From contig CADADP010000003.1 in NCBI GenBank assembly GCA_902786725.1, positions 1 to 64,000 of the forward strand: DNA of 64,000 bases, written 5' to 3'. The translations under genes were made by a program, and so were the position numbers. The notes under the pieces are model-generated. The model did not search any database. It saw only the letters and a list, made by a program, of their open reading frames with translations, and had not been told where the DNA came from. Of this stretch, positions 37,108 through 46,143 are shown in pieces; the first letter of the stretch is position 1; each line of letters begins with the position of its first letter. Source of the stretch: an uncultured Bacteroidales bacterium. Its GTDB lineage: Bacteria > Bacteroidota > Bacteroidia > Bacteroidales > Muribaculaceae.

Positions 37108-38778
37108 ATGAACATCTATCCGCTTTTCACCACAGCATTGGCAATTCTTTGCCTTGCGCTTTCCTACAGCCAAGCCCTGGCTTGCACTAACCTACTCGTT
37201 GGCAAGGCCGCAAGCGCCGATGGCTCCACCATCATCTCTTACGCAGCCGACTCTCACACCCATTACGGCATCTTGCAACTGCTGCCCGCTGCCGACCATA
37301 AGCCGGGGGAGATGCGCGAAATTCGTGACTGGGACTCGGGCGAACTGCACGGATACATCCCCGAAGCGGCACACACTTATAGCGTGGTGGGCAACATCAA
37401 CGAGCACCAGCTCACCATTGCCGAGAGCACATGGGGCGGGCGACACGAACTGGCCGACACCACCGAGCAGGCAATCATGGACTACGGCAGTCTTATCTAC
37501 GTGACCCTGCAGCGAGCCAAGACAGCACGCGAAGCCGTGAAAATAATGACCGACCTGGTGGAAAAATACGGATACAACAGCGAGGGCGAGTCGTTCTCTA
37601 TTGGTGACCCCAACGAAATCTGGGTTATGGACATGATTGGTAAGGGTGGTAAGGAAAAAGGCGCCGTCTGGGTGGCTATGCGACTTCCCGACGACTGCAT
37701 CGGTGGCCACGCCAATCAGGCTCGCATCTATAAGTTCCCGCTCAACGACAAGGAGAACTGCCTCTACTCGAAAGACGTGATTTCGTTCGCACGCAAAATG
37801 GGATATTTCAAGGGGAAAGACGCCGACTTTGAATTCGCCCGCGCCTATGCTCCGGCCGACTTTGGCACTCTGCGCGGATGCGATGCCCGCGTGTGGTCCT
37901 ACTTCAACCGATTCAAAGCCGGCATGGACCGCTACCTGCCATTTATCGCCGGCAAGAAAGGGGCCGAAGTGATGCCCACTTGGGTAAAACCCGACCGCAA
38001 GGTGAGCGTGCGCGACGTACAGAACATGATGCGCGACCACTTCGAGGGCACTCCGTTCGACATGACTAAAGACCCGGGGGCTACCAACTACTGGGGTGTA
38101 CCCTACCGCTGGCGCCCTATGGAGTTCACCGTGGATAGCACTAAATACTGCATGGAGCGTGCCATCGCCACTCAACAGACTGGATTCGTCTTCGTGAACC
38201 AAATGCGAGCATGGCTGCCGGCATCAATTGGCGGCGTGTCGTGGTTCGGTGTGGACGACGCCAACACTGCCGTGTTCGTTCCCATCTACTGCTGCAGCAC
38301 CGAAGTCCCCGACAGTTACGCCAGCGGCAAAGCCGACCTCTACAACTTTAGTTTCGACGCCGCGTTCTGGGTCAACAACCTCATAGCCAACTTCGTGTAT
38401 AGTCGATACTCAGTAATGATAGGCGATGTGCGCCGTGTGCAGACCGAAATCGAGGACCGATTCGAACGCAACCAGCCCGTTGTCGAAGTAGCCGCTCAGG
38501 CTCTGATTCAAAAGGACCCCTCTGCCGCCGTGGAATATCTCACTAACTACTCGATTAACAATGCGCAGAAAGCCACACAACGCTATCAGGACTTGGCTAA
38601 ATACTTGTTTGTTAAATATATGGACGGCAACGTAAAGAAAGAAAAAGACGGACAGTTCCTACGCAATGCCCACGGCCATCCCGTCTCGCCCAACTGGCCG
38701 GGCTACACACAAGACTACTACAACACCGTGGTGGCCGGTAGTGGCGACCGCTTGAAAGTGGTGGAGCCCGAGAAGTGA
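37108..38778 (+). CDS. C69 family dipeptidase (PepD-like, Ntn hydrolase)
   Basis: A secreted or periplasmic dipeptidase of 556 residues. The signal peptide ends in SQALA and the next residue, Cys26 in CTNLLVGKAASADGST, is the N-terminal nucleophile expected for an Ntn hydrolase after cleavage. ESFSIGDPNEIWVMD and GAVWVAMRLPDDCIGGHANQ match the family. The frame is open from 37021, but the promoter and the signal peptide point to 37108. Its products would be free amino acids from dipeptides in a peptide-using gut bacterium. Confidence 0.9.
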   Translation: MNIYPLFTTALAILCLALSYSQALACTNLLVGKAASADGSTIISYAADSHTHYGILQLLPAADHKPGEMREIRDWDSGELHGYIPEAAHTYSVVGNINEHQLTIAESTWGGRHELADTTEQAIMDYGSLIYVTLQRAKTAREAVKIMTDLVEKYGYNSEGESFSIGDPNEIWVMDMIGKGGKEKGAVWVAMRLPDDCIGGHANQARIYKFPLNDKENCLYSKDVISFARKMGYFKGKDADFEFARAYAPADFGTLRGCDARVWSYFNRFKAGMDRYLPFIAGKKGAEVMPTWVKPDRKVSVRDVQNMMRDHFEGTPFDMTKDPGATNYWGVPYRWRPMEFTVDSTKYCMERAIATQQTGFVFVNQMRAWLPASIGGVSWFGVDDANTAVFVPIYCCSTEVPDSYASGKADLYNFSFDAAFWVNNLIANFVYSRYSVMIGDVRRVQTEIEDRFERNQPVVEVAAQALIQKDPSAAVEYLTNYSINNAQKATQRYQDLAKYLFVKYMDGNVKKEKDGQFLRNAHGHPVSPNWPGYTQDYYNTVVAGSGDRLKVVEPEK

Positions 38779-38909
38779 TTTCTCTTGACCGCAACTCGCT
38801 CAACCACAAGTCCTATTTCGGCCTAGCTATTTCATAACCACCAAATAGGGGTTAAACCTATCCCACCTTGCCGAGTCTAAAAGGAAATCAAACAGAAAGA
38901 CAAGGAACT

Positions 38910-39671
38910 ATGACAAGTATCAAGAAATGTGTGGTAGCCTCTCTGCTCTTGTGCTGGTGCGCGGTGATTCCGGCAAGCGCAGTGACATACGACAGCGAGA
39001 CTCTGAACTACGAGATAGTGTATGAATGGGGGCTGGTGTGGAAGCACGCCGCCAACGCCAGCCTTTCAATCAAGAAACATGGCAACGGTTACACGGCCCA
39101 ACTCGTTGGAGTCACTCGTTCATGGGCCGACAAGGTCTATCGTGTGCGCGACACGCTTCGCTGCACCATGGACAACGAGTTGCGACCGCTCAAGTACGAA
39201 AAATACACCCACGAAGGCCGTTACTACGCGCGCGACTTCGTCAACTACTCCTACTCGCTCGGTCGCACAAAGGCCAAGTGTCTGCGTCAGCGCCCCGACA
39301 AGCCGGAAATTGCCGATGCATCCATCGAACTTGAGGCTCGAGCTCAGGCCTACGACATGGTGAGCGTCTTCTACATGCTTCGCAATCTGGATTACGCCAA
39401 GATGACTCGGGGCAGCATTGTTTCATCCATCATATTCTCAGGCTCGCAAAAGGAGTACCTCACAATCACATATCACGGACTCGATAAAGTGAAACTTCGC
39501 AATAAGGTTAAGCACGACGCGCACAAGGTCACATTCCGCTTCACGCAAGAGGGTGGCAAAAAATCAAGCGAAAACATCGAGGTGTGGCTCTCTACCGACA
39601 ACCGACACACTCCGCTCCTGCTCAAGGGAACGCTCTCGGTGGGTGCCATTAAGTGCTATTACAAGCAATAG
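38910..39671 (+). CDS. DUF3108 exported protein
   Basis: A protein of 253 residues with a signal peptide (about 1-21) and a beta-rich domain beginning LNYEIVYEWGLVWKHAANA, typical of DUF3108. Relatives are secreted or periplasmic and uncharacterised. The ATG at 38910 is preferred over 38868 because the signal peptide starts directly after it. It lies 131 bases after the C69 gene; no clear promoter is seen between. Confidence 0.75.
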   Translation: MTSIKKCVVASLLLCWCAVIPASAVTYDSETLNYEIVYEWGLVWKHAANASLSIKKHGNGYTAQLVGVTRSWADKVYRVRDTLRCTMDNELRPLKYEKYTHEGRYYARDFVNYSYSLGRTKAKCLRQRPDKPEIADASIELEARAQAYDMVSVFYMLRNLDYAKMTRGSIVSSIIFSGSQKEYLTITYHGLDKVKLRNKVKHDAHKVTFRFTQEGGKKSSENIEVWLSTDNRHTPLLLKGTLSVGAIKCYYKQ

Positions 39672-39760
39672 CCCACTATATTTAGGCCGCGTATCCACCC
39701 AAATACCCCTTTAAGGTGGTTAAAAATGTATTTTTCTAAAAGAATTAGTCGGACCTGTAT

Positions 39761-40285
39761 TTAGTGGTTAAGCAACATTTCAGCCCATCTTGGGATGTCA
39801 GTTGTGTATTGCTTGAATAGTTTGCCGTCAACAGTACGATAAAGAAGGATCGGTAACTGGTTTTCAACAGAGTTATCATAGACATAGGCTCTATCAACTA
39901 TGGCTATTGCCTTGGCTGCATTCAGCAACGACTTGTAATAACGTGATATCACTTTAGAAATAGGCACTTCATGCCCACCGTTAATATAACGTTGGGCGAT
40001 GCGCGTAACATTTATAGTGGGGTCGGATGTACATACGTAAAAAAAACGGATAAAAAAACCTGCTGAATTGAGGCATTCATATCTTTGCCTACTTGCCAAT
40101 TCTGCAGCCTTTAATATCGCGTCTCTAGAATTCCAATCGCCGAATATTTCTTGGGCAATGTTGTCAGGATTAATGTATAGGCTATCATTAGCCCATTCAT
40201 CATTAAGAAGTTGTATGGTCGTGGTAGTTTTACCGGAACCATTTGGGCCGGCAATTACACACATCGTGGGGCGCTTTGTTTTCAT
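39761..40285 (-). CDS. Zeta toxin family ATPase with internal deletion
   Basis: A 174-residue P-loop protein: Walker A GPNGSGKTT near residue 12, then INPDNIAQEIFG and, in the second half, CTSDPTINVTRIAQR, GGHEVPISKVISRYYKSL and AYVYDNS, as in zeta toxins that phosphorylate UDP-GlcNAc. Between ASRQRYECL and AGFFIRFFYVC about 26 residues found in relatives are missing, including the segment with the FET(T/V)LS motif that contacts the sugar nucleotide. The reading frame is intact. The product is therefore probably inactive as a toxin or altered. The start overlaps the stop of the upstream small gene as ATGA. The region is clearly more AT-rich than its surroundings. Confidence 0.8.
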   Translation of the reverse strand: MKTKRPTMCVIAGPNGSGKTTTTIQLLNDEWANDSLYINPDNIAQEIFGDWNSRDAILKAAELASRQRYECLNSAGFFIRFFYVCTSDPTINVTRIAQRYINGGHEVPISKVISRYYKSLLNAAKAIAIVDRAYVYDNSVENQLPILLYRTVDGKLFKQYTTDIPRWAEMLLNH

Positions 40286-40467
40286 AGTGTACTTCTCCAT
40301 GCAGTGATTTCTTCAGCTACGGCTTCAAGCCTGCGTATCTTCTCTTGCTCAGCTCTCTCGCTCGATTGCCTAGCCGCCTGTGCTACATCCTCCATTAGCT
40401 GATGTAGCATTTCATCGCTGGGCTCTTCCATGGAGGATAATCTGTATTTTTTATTGCTGTCGGTCAT
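40282..40467 (-). CDS. Small helical protein, candidate antitoxin of the zeta locus
   Basis: A 61-residue acidic, helical protein with SDEMLHQLMEDVAQAARQSS and a long Glu/Arg-rich helix to EEITAWRSTL. It is the first gene of a two-gene unit with its own promoter (40537-40568) and is translationally coupled to the zeta gene. Position and size suggest an antitoxin, but no known antitoxin family is recognised. Confidence 0.6.
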   Translation of the reverse strand: MTDSNKKYRLSSMEEPSDEMLHQLMEDVAQAARQSSERAEQEKIRRLEAVAEEITAWRSTL

Positions 40468-40536
40468 ATTTGTTTAGTATGAATAAAAAACTTAAGTGCT
40501 CACCTGTGATGTTTAGCTTTAGGCTATCTCTTTCTG

Positions 40537-40568
40537 CAAAACTAAAAGGTTTTTCCAAATCGGTCAAA
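40537..40568 (-). promoter_or_regulatory. Promoter of the zeta locus
   Basis: On the minus strand TTTG (40565-40568), exactly 20 bases, then TAGTTTTG (40537-40544). The leader to the first ATG is about 65 bases. Confidence 0.7.
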
Positions 40569-40582
40569 TAGAGCAACACCCG

Positions 40583-41656
40583 TTACTGGTTGCCACGATA
40601 CCACCTGTACAGAGCCGGAACGCCATCCTCTATTTCCATGCGATGGCGCCAACCCAGCGAGTGCAGTTTGCTCGGGTCGGTAAGTTTGCGCATCGTTCCG
40701 TCGGGTTTGCTACGGTCCCACCTTATTTCGCCGCTATAGCCCACCGTCTGCCTCACCAGTTCGGCCAGTTCGCGAATGGTCAGCTCTTTTCCGGTGCCGA
40801 TGTTGATGTGGCAGTTGCGCACTTCTGGCCCCGTGCCTCTCAGGTCGCTGAAACTGATGTTTTCCAGACAATACACACATGCGTCGGCCATATCCTCGCT
40901 CCACAAGAACTCGCGCAGCGGCGCTCCGGTGCCCCACAGTGTGAGCTGGCTCGGCGTGATACCATACTTGGCCAAGACCTCTATTATTGCGCGCTCTGAG
41001 GCCGCACCGTCAACGCCCTCAACCGGCCGCCGAGCCAAGTCGGCCCGTATGCCGGCGAAGTCTCCCTCACGAAGCAGGTGAGAGAGATGCATCTTGCGCA
41101 CCATGGCCGGCAACACGTGGCTCCGTTCCAGGTGGAAGTTGTCGCGCGGCCCATAGAGGTTGGTCGGCATCACGGCTATGTAGTCGGTGCCATACTGCAG
41201 GTTGAAACTCTCACACATCTTCAGTCCCGCTATCTTGGCGATGGCGTAGGGCTCATTGGTGTATTCCAGCGGAGACGTGAGCAGTGCGTTCTCGGGTATG
41301 GGCTGAGGCGCTTCGCGCGGATAAATACAAGTGCTACCCAGGAAAAGCAGTTTATTCACCCCGTGCCGATAGCTCTCGCCTATCACGTTCTGCTGTATCT
41401 GCAAGTTCTGATAGATAAAGTCGGCGCGGTACATCAAGTTGGCCATAATGCCACCCACGTGCGCCGCGGCCAGCACCACATATTCGGGTCGCTCATCGTC
41501 GAAGAACTGCCGCACGGCCACGCCATCCATCAAGTCGAGCTCAGCATGAGTCCGTCCCACAAGGTTAGTATAGCCTTTCGCCTTCAGACTGTTCCAAATG
41601 GCCGAGCCCACCAGTCCGCGGTGGCCGGCAACGTATATCTTACTCTGTTTGTCCAT
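40583..41656 (-). CDS. fcl: GDP-L-fucose synthase
   Basis: Epimerises and reduces GDP-4-keto-6-deoxymannose to GDP-L-fucose with NADPH in the cytoplasm. It is 357 residues of the extended SDR family: GHRGLVGSAI binds the cofactor, and the Ser and Tyr-Lys of the active site are in LGSTCIYPREAPQPIPE and EPYAIAKIAG. Other family blocks are AAAHVGGIMAN and PTNLYGPRDNFH. A segment near residues 210-235 (RADLARRPVEGVDG) lengthens the substrate domain relative to short homologues, as in other Bacteroidales. It follows gmd by 12 bases. Confidence 0.95.
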   Translation of the reverse strand: MDKQSKIYVAGHRGLVGSAIWNSLKAKGYTNLVGRTHAELDLMDGVAVRQFFDDERPEYVVLAAAHVGGIMANLMYRADFIYQNLQIQQNVIGESYRHGVNKLLFLGSTCIYPREAPQPIPENALLTSPLEYTNEPYAIAKIAGLKMCESFNLQYGTDYIAVMPTNLYGPRDNFHLERSHVLPAMVRKMHLSHLLREGDFAGIRADLARRPVEGVDGAASERAIIEVLAKYGITPSQLTLWGTGAPLREFLWSEDMADACVYCLENISFSDLRGTGPEVRNCHINIGTGKELTIRELAELVRQTVGYSGEIRWDRSKPDGTMRKLTDPSKLHSLGWRHRMEIEDGVPALYRWYRGNQ

Positions 41657-41668
41657 GTAATATGTCGT

Positions 41669-42739
41669 TTACAGGTGATGTATTTTGCGGATATGCTGCA
41701 GGTCGTGCTCCACCATAATGCGCACCAGTTGCTCAAACGATGTCTTACGCGGATTCCAGCCCAGCAACTCACGGGCCTTAGTGGGGTCGCCGAGCAACTG
41801 CTCCACCTCGGCCGGACGGAAATACTTGGGGTCCACCTCCACCAGCACGCGACCGGTGGCCTTGTCTATGCCCTTTTCTTCCACTCCGCTACCCTGCCAC
41901 TCCAGCTCAATGCCGGCATAGTGGAATGCCAACGTGCAGAACTCGCGCACACTGTGATATTCGCCGGTTGCCACCACAAAGTCATCTGGCTCGGGTTGCT
42001 GCAGTATCAGCCACATGCACTCCACGTAATCCTTAGCGTAGCCCCAGTCGCGACGAGCGTCCAGATTGCCCAGATACAACTTGTCTTGCAAACCGTTCAC
42101 TATGCGGGCAACGGCAAACGTTATCTTGCGTGTCACAAAAGTCTCGCCACGGCGCTCGCTTTCGTGATTGAACAGGATACCGTTAGCGCAGTACATTCCA
42201 TACGCCTCACGATAGTTCTTCATTATCCAGTAGGCATAGAGCTTGGCCACGCCATATGGGCTACGGGGATAGAACGGTGTGGTCTCCTTTTGCGGCACTT
42301 CCTGCACTTTGCCGTAAAGTTCGCTCGTGCTTGCCTGATAGATACGGGTGCTCTTAGCCAGCCCGGCTATGCGCACGCCCTCAAGCAGGCGTAGTGTGCC
42401 CAGAGCATCGCTCTCGGCCGTGTATTCCGGTACCTCAAACGACACCTTCACATGGCTCTGCGCCGCCAAATTGTAAATCTCATCGGGCCGCACATCTATA
42501 ATCAGCCGTATCAGCGACGATGAGTCGGTCATGTCGCCATAATGAAGGTTTATCAGCCTGCGCTGCTTCATGTCGCGCACCCATTCGTCGAAGTACAGAT
42601 GCTCAATCCTCCCTGTGTTAAACGAGCTGCTACGACGCATAACTCCGTGCACCTCATATCCTTTACTTAGCAGAAATTCGGCCAGATACGATCCATCCTG
42701 GCCCGTAATTCCTGTTATCAATGCCACTTTTTTACTCAT
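41669..42739 (-). CDS. gmd: GDP-mannose 4,6-dehydratase
   Basis: Converts GDP-D-mannose to GDP-4-keto-6-deoxy-D-mannose, the first committed step to GDP-L-fucose. In 356 residues it shows [12 protein letters not shown] (NADP binding), [12 protein letters not shown], the catalytic Thr and Glu in QASTSELYG, the YxxxK in [11 protein letters not shown], and [16 protein letters not shown]. The next gene, fcl, completes the pathway. Its own promoter is at 42776-42806. Confidence 0.96.
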   Translation of the reverse strand: MSKKVALITGITGQDGSYLAEFLLSKGYEVHGVMRRSSSFNTGRIEHLYFDEWVRDMKQRRLINLHYGDMTDSSSLIRLIIDVRPDEIYNLAAQSHVKVSFEVPEYTAESDALGTLRLLEGVRIAGLAKSTRIYQASTSELYGKVQEVPQKETTPFYPRSPYGVAKLYAYWIMKNYREAYGMYCANGILFNHESERRGETFVTRKITFAVARIVNGLQDKLYLGNLDARRDWGYAKDYVECMWLILQQPEPDDFVVATGEYHSVREFCTLAFHYAGIELEWQGSGVEEKGIDKATGRVLVEVDPKYFRPAEVEQLLGDPTKARELLGWNPRKTSFEQLVRIMVEHDLQHIRKIHHL

Positions 42740-42775
42740 TATCCGCGTGCTTTATTTTAGTTGATTTTAAAAATG

Positions 42776-42806
42776 CAAAGTTAGTTATAATCACACAATA
42801 TTGCAA
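42776..42806 (-). promoter_or_regulatory. Promoter of gmd-fcl
   Basis: On the minus strand TTG (42804-42806), exactly 20 bases, then TAACTTTG (42776-42783), 37 bases before the gmd start. Confidence 0.75.
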
Positions 42807-42867
42807 GTCTCATCCACAAAGCGCAAAGCGCATCTTTTACAAAGTGAGGCGTCTGTCGGCCACAGGG

Positions 42868-43419
42868 TCAGCGCGGGCTTATCTTCTGGATTAGCGACGG
42901 ATGGATAAACGTGGTTGCCACAGCCACCACTCCCTCTATGCTCACCACCACCCTTCGGTCGCCCTTAACGCGCACCAGCACGCCTTCAGCGCCCTCAAAC
43001 GGGCCGCCCAGTATCTTCACGCGGTCGCCACGCGCGAAATCGCCCGGCTCAGGGTTGAGGAAGATTAATTGCTCGTCATACGTGCCGGCCACCGCTATAA
43101 AGTTATCCATCTGAGCCTTGGGCACCGTCACCGGCACGCGCTTCTCTCGGTTCATGATATATCTGATGGGAAGCGACGTGGATTGCTTGTATTGCGCCAT
43201 GGCCGACGGCTCCAAGTAGATGAAAATCAAATTATGAACCGATGGCTCCAACTTTTTCACCAGCCTACCGTCCTTCTCCATTGCACGATACTGCATCGGC
43301 ACAAAGTTTACTATGCCTTTCGAGTCAAGGTCGGCCTTCACTTTCATCTCGCGGTTATAAGTTACGCGTATGGCAAACCACTCCTTCCGCTCCGCTATGT
43401 TTCCTGTTTCTTCTATCAT
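42868..43419 (-). CDS. UpxY-type NusG-like antitermination factor
   Basis: A NusG paralogue of 183 residues that would ride on RNA polymerase and prevent early termination in a surface polysaccharide operon. The NGN domain begins EWFAIRVTYNREMKVKADLD and the KOW motif is in GDRVKILGGPFEGAEGVLV near residue 138. The ATG at 43419 fits the family start better than 43473. The only downstream genes on this strand are gmd and fcl, 128 bases away and with their own promoter, instead of a full capsule locus. Confidence 0.88.
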   Translation of the reverse strand: MIEETGNIAERKEWFAIRVTYNREMKVKADLDSKGIVNFVPMQYRAMEKDGRLVKKLEPSVHNLIFIYLEPSAMAQYKQSTSLPIRYIMNREKRVPVTVPKAQMDNFIAVAGTYDEQLIFLNPEPGDFARGDRVKILGGPFEGAEGVLVRVKGDRRVVVSIEGVVAVATTFIHPSLIQKISPR

Positions 43420-43479
43420 TGTTTGCAGCACTCCGCAAATTGGTACATCTCTGAGTGTACACCAACCGCTCAATTACTG

Positions 43480-43487
43480 CAAATTTA
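43480..43487 (-). promoter_or_regulatory. -7 box of the upxY gene
   Basis: TAAATTTG on the minus strand, 60 bases before the ATG at 43419. A -33 match at normal distance is not seen. Confidence 0.45.
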
Positions 43488-43583
43488 GCAACTTTTCACC
43501 ACAGACACACATCAAGCAACAAATAAATTTCTTAAAAAATGTGTTTTAATTTTAAAAAGAGTACCCTATAATAAAAAAAATTG

Positions 43584-43591
43584 TACTTTTG
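43584..43591 (+). promoter_or_regulatory. -7 box of the ABC-2 export operon
   Basis: TACTTTTG, 26 bases before the TolC start; no -33 element can be made out in the A-rich sequence upstream. Confidence 0.5.
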
Positions 43592-43617
43592 TATTCATAA
43601 ACAATTCAACGTAGCAC

Positions 43618-45039
43618 ATGAAGCGTAATTTATTACTGATAATCACTGTCCTCACAACCCTGGCCACGAGCGCACAGATTAGTCTGGACTCATGTCGGCG
43701 TATGGCTTTGCATAACAACAAGGAGTTGCAGACCGGCAAACTAAAAATCGAAAGCGCACGATATCAGCAGAAAGTGGCACATGCAGCCTATCTGCCAAGC
43801 CTCGACCTGCAAGGCGCATATTTCTATAATCAGAAAAAAATTGAACTTATCGGCGAAGACGCTCGCCTGCCGGTCATGAACTTTGACCCCGCATCGGGCG
43901 GCTATCAGCACGCCATCGTCACCACGCCTCAAGGGCCCCTGGTGGTGAACGGGACGCCGGTACCACAGCAGGTGGCTCTGCTTCCCAAGTCGGCGCTCAC
44001 CTACGACATTCACAACGTCTTTGCCGGAGCGCTCACCATCACGCAACCCATATTCATGGGCGGCAAAATCAAGGCCATGAACGACATCACCAAGTTAGCC
44101 ACACAACTGGCCCAGTCGCAACTCGATACTAAAACCGACGAAGTCATCTACAACGTGGACGTGGCCTACTGGCAAGTGGTCTCGCTCAAGGCCAAGCAAC
44201 GTCTCGCCGAAAGCTACGTTAGCCTCGTCCGGTCGCTCAACAACGACGTGCGACGCATGGTGGACGAAGGCGTCGCCACTAAGGCCAATCTCCTCAGCGT
44301 GGACGTAAAACTCAACGAAGCCAACGTTGACCTGACACGCGTCAACAACGGACTGGCTCTGAGCAAAATGCTCCTGGCGCAACTCTGCGGAATGAACATC
44401 AACCATGACTTTGTCTTGGCCGACGAGAACCGTGACTCTGTCCCCGTAACGCTACGAGCAGCCAACTTCAACATGGCCGATGTCTATGCTCAGCGACACG
44501 AAATCCGCTCCCTTGAACTGGCCACACAAATCTACGACGGCAAAGCTCGAGCCGAACGGGCCGCTATGCTGCCCAAGGTGGCCGCTATGGCCATGTATAG
44601 CGTGAGCAACCCCAATAGCTTCCACGGTTTCAAAAACAGGTTCGGCGGCGCTTTCTCTGTTGGCGCCACGTTCCAAATTCCGCTATGGCACTGGGGAGGG
44701 CTGAGCAACAAGTATCGCCAGGCTCAAACCGAAGCCAAGATTAAACGTATGGAACTCGACGATGCGAAAGACAAAATCGAACTGCAGGTCAATCAAGCCT
44801 CGTTCCGATACCAAGAGGCAGTGAAAACACTTGATGCATGCCGATCTAACCTCTCAGCAGCCGACGAGAATCTTCGTATGGCTCAAGTTGCCTTCCGCGA
44901 AGGCGTTTCCACCACCGATGAGGTAATGGCCGCCCAGACGGCTTGGCTAAAGGCTAACAGCGAAAAAATCGACGCCGAAATCGATGTCCAGCTCTGCGAC
45001 GTCTATCTCTCTAAAGTACTCGGCAACATGCAGTATTAA
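43618..45039 (+). CDS. TolC family outer membrane protein (ABC-2 system)
   Basis: An outer-membrane export channel of 473 residues with a signal peptide (about 1-20) and the TolC start ISLDSCRRMALHNNKELQT. The two long helical hairpins of each half are evident, for example LAQSQLDTKTDEVIYNVDVA and VQLCDVYLSKVLGN at the end. It opens a four-gene export operon with an HlyD-like adaptor and two ABC-2 type permeases, which is a different architecture from the RND operon at 24-30 kb. Confidence 0.92.
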   Translation: MKRNLLLIITVLTTLATSAQISLDSCRRMALHNNKELQTGKLKIESARYQQKVAHAAYLPSLDLQGAYFYNQKKIELIGEDARLPVMNFDPASGGYQHAIVTTPQGPLVVNGTPVPQQVALLPKSALTYDIHNVFAGALTITQPIFMGGKIKAMNDITKLATQLAQSQLDTKTDEVIYNVDVAYWQVVSLKAKQRLAESYVSLVRSLNNDVRRMVDEGVATKANLLSVDVKLNEANVDLTRVNNGLALSKMLLAQLCGMNINHDFVLADENRDSVPVTLRAANFNMADVYAQRHEIRSLELATQIYDGKARAERAAMLPKVAAMAMYSVSNPNSFHGFKNRFGGAFSVGATFQIPLWHWGGLSNKYRQAQTEAKIKRMELDDAKDKIELQVNQASFRYQEAVKTLDACRSNLSAADENLRMAQVAFREGVSTTDEVMAAQTAWLKANSEKIDAEIDVQLCDVYLSKVLGNMQY

Positions 45040-45080
45040 CCAATTCATACACAGAACAATAATCAGAAATCTATCGATAT

Positions 45081-46091
45081 ATGGAATCGTACAAAACAAA
45101 GACTACTATCAGAAAAAAGGACAAAGCCCTGCTCGTAGCCGTGGCAGTGTTCATCATTTTCTTAGTGTGCGTGGCTATTCTGGGACTGATCCTGATTCAT
45201 CCGCCTAAAGCCACATTCCAGGGCCAAGCCGACTGCGACGTGGTCCGTGTCTCAGGCAAACTGCCCGGACGTGTAGTCAAATTCTATGTCAACGAGGGCG
45301 ACCGCGTCAACAAAGGCGACACGCTCGTGAGCATCTACTCATCCACCGTCGATGCCAAACTCGCTCAAGCAGTACAGATGGAAAACGTGGCCGCTTCACA
45401 AAGCCAGAAAGCTCAGAAAGGAACACGCGCTGAGCTCAAGCAGGCTGCATTCAATGTCTGGCAACAGGCTCTGGCCGCCGAGACCATAACTCGCAAGACC
45501 TATCAGCGAATGGAAAACCTTTTCCGCGAAGGTGTCGTCTCTGAGCAAAAGCGCGATGAGGCTAAAGCTGCCTACGACGCCGCACAGGCGCAAGTCAAAG
45601 CCGCCAAGTCGCAGTACGATATGGCTCAGAACGGTGCGCAAAGCGAGGATAAAACCGCTGCCGCAGGTATGCAAGGCGCCGCAGCGGCTGGCGTTCGCGA
45701 AGTGCAATCGATTCTGGAAGACCAGTTCCTGCTCGCGCCATGCGATGGCGAAGTTAGCGAAATCTATCCCCACGAGGGCGAACTCGTGGCTATGGGCGCA
45801 CCCATCATCTCCATCTCCAAACTGGCCGATATGTGGGTGTCATTTAACGTTCGCGAAGAGATGCTCAACGATATGCCTATGGGTGGCGAGGTAAAAGTCC
45901 GTATCCCGGCCCTCAACAATCAGGAAGCCAGCCTTAAAGTCTTCTACATTCACGACCTCGGCAGTTACGCCGTCTGGAACGCTACTAAGGCCTACGGACA
46001 GTACGACAGCAAAACTTTCGAAGTCAAGGCCAGGCCGGCTCAGCCCATCAAGGACTTCAGGCCGGGCATGTCGGTAATTTTAGCGAAATAA
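45081..46091 (+). CDS. HlyD/EmrA-like membrane fusion protein
   Basis: A periplasmic adaptor of 336 residues with a single N-terminal membrane helix (about 17-38). It shows the biotinyl-lipoyl halves VVRVSGKLPGRVVKFYVNEG and FLLAPCDGEVSEIYPHEGE around a helical hairpin (about 95-200), then a beta-barrel region ending FRPGMSVILAK. It would link the ABC-2 permeases to the TolC-like protein 41 bases upstream. Confidence 0.9.
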   Translation: MESYKTKTTIRKKDKALLVAVAVFIIFLVCVAILGLILIHPPKATFQGQADCDVVRVSGKLPGRVVKFYVNEGDRVNKGDTLVSIYSSTVDAKLAQAVQMENVAASQSQKAQKGTRAELKQAAFNVWQQALAAETITRKTYQRMENLFREGVVSEQKRDEAKAAYDAAQAQVKAAKSQYDMAQNGAQSEDKTAAAGMQGAAAAGVREVQSILEDQFLLAPCDGEVSEIYPHEGELVAMGAPIISISKLADMWVSFNVREEMLNDMPMGGEVKVRIPALNNQEASLKVFYIHDLGSYAVWNATKAYGQYDSKTFEVKARPAQPIKDFRPGMSVILAK

Positions 46092-46143
46092 CGCGCTTTC
46101 ACATCTTGATTTAGGTAATTTCTGAAGTAACTTTTTCCTGCTC

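Noticed and set aside
37192..38202. 336-codon minus-strand open frame
   Set aside because: Opposite the C69 dipeptidase gene; no motif.
41078..42394. 438-codon plus-strand open frame
   Set aside because: Opposite gmd and fcl, both recognised from several motifs; composition rich in His, Gln and Leu is typical of a shadow frame.
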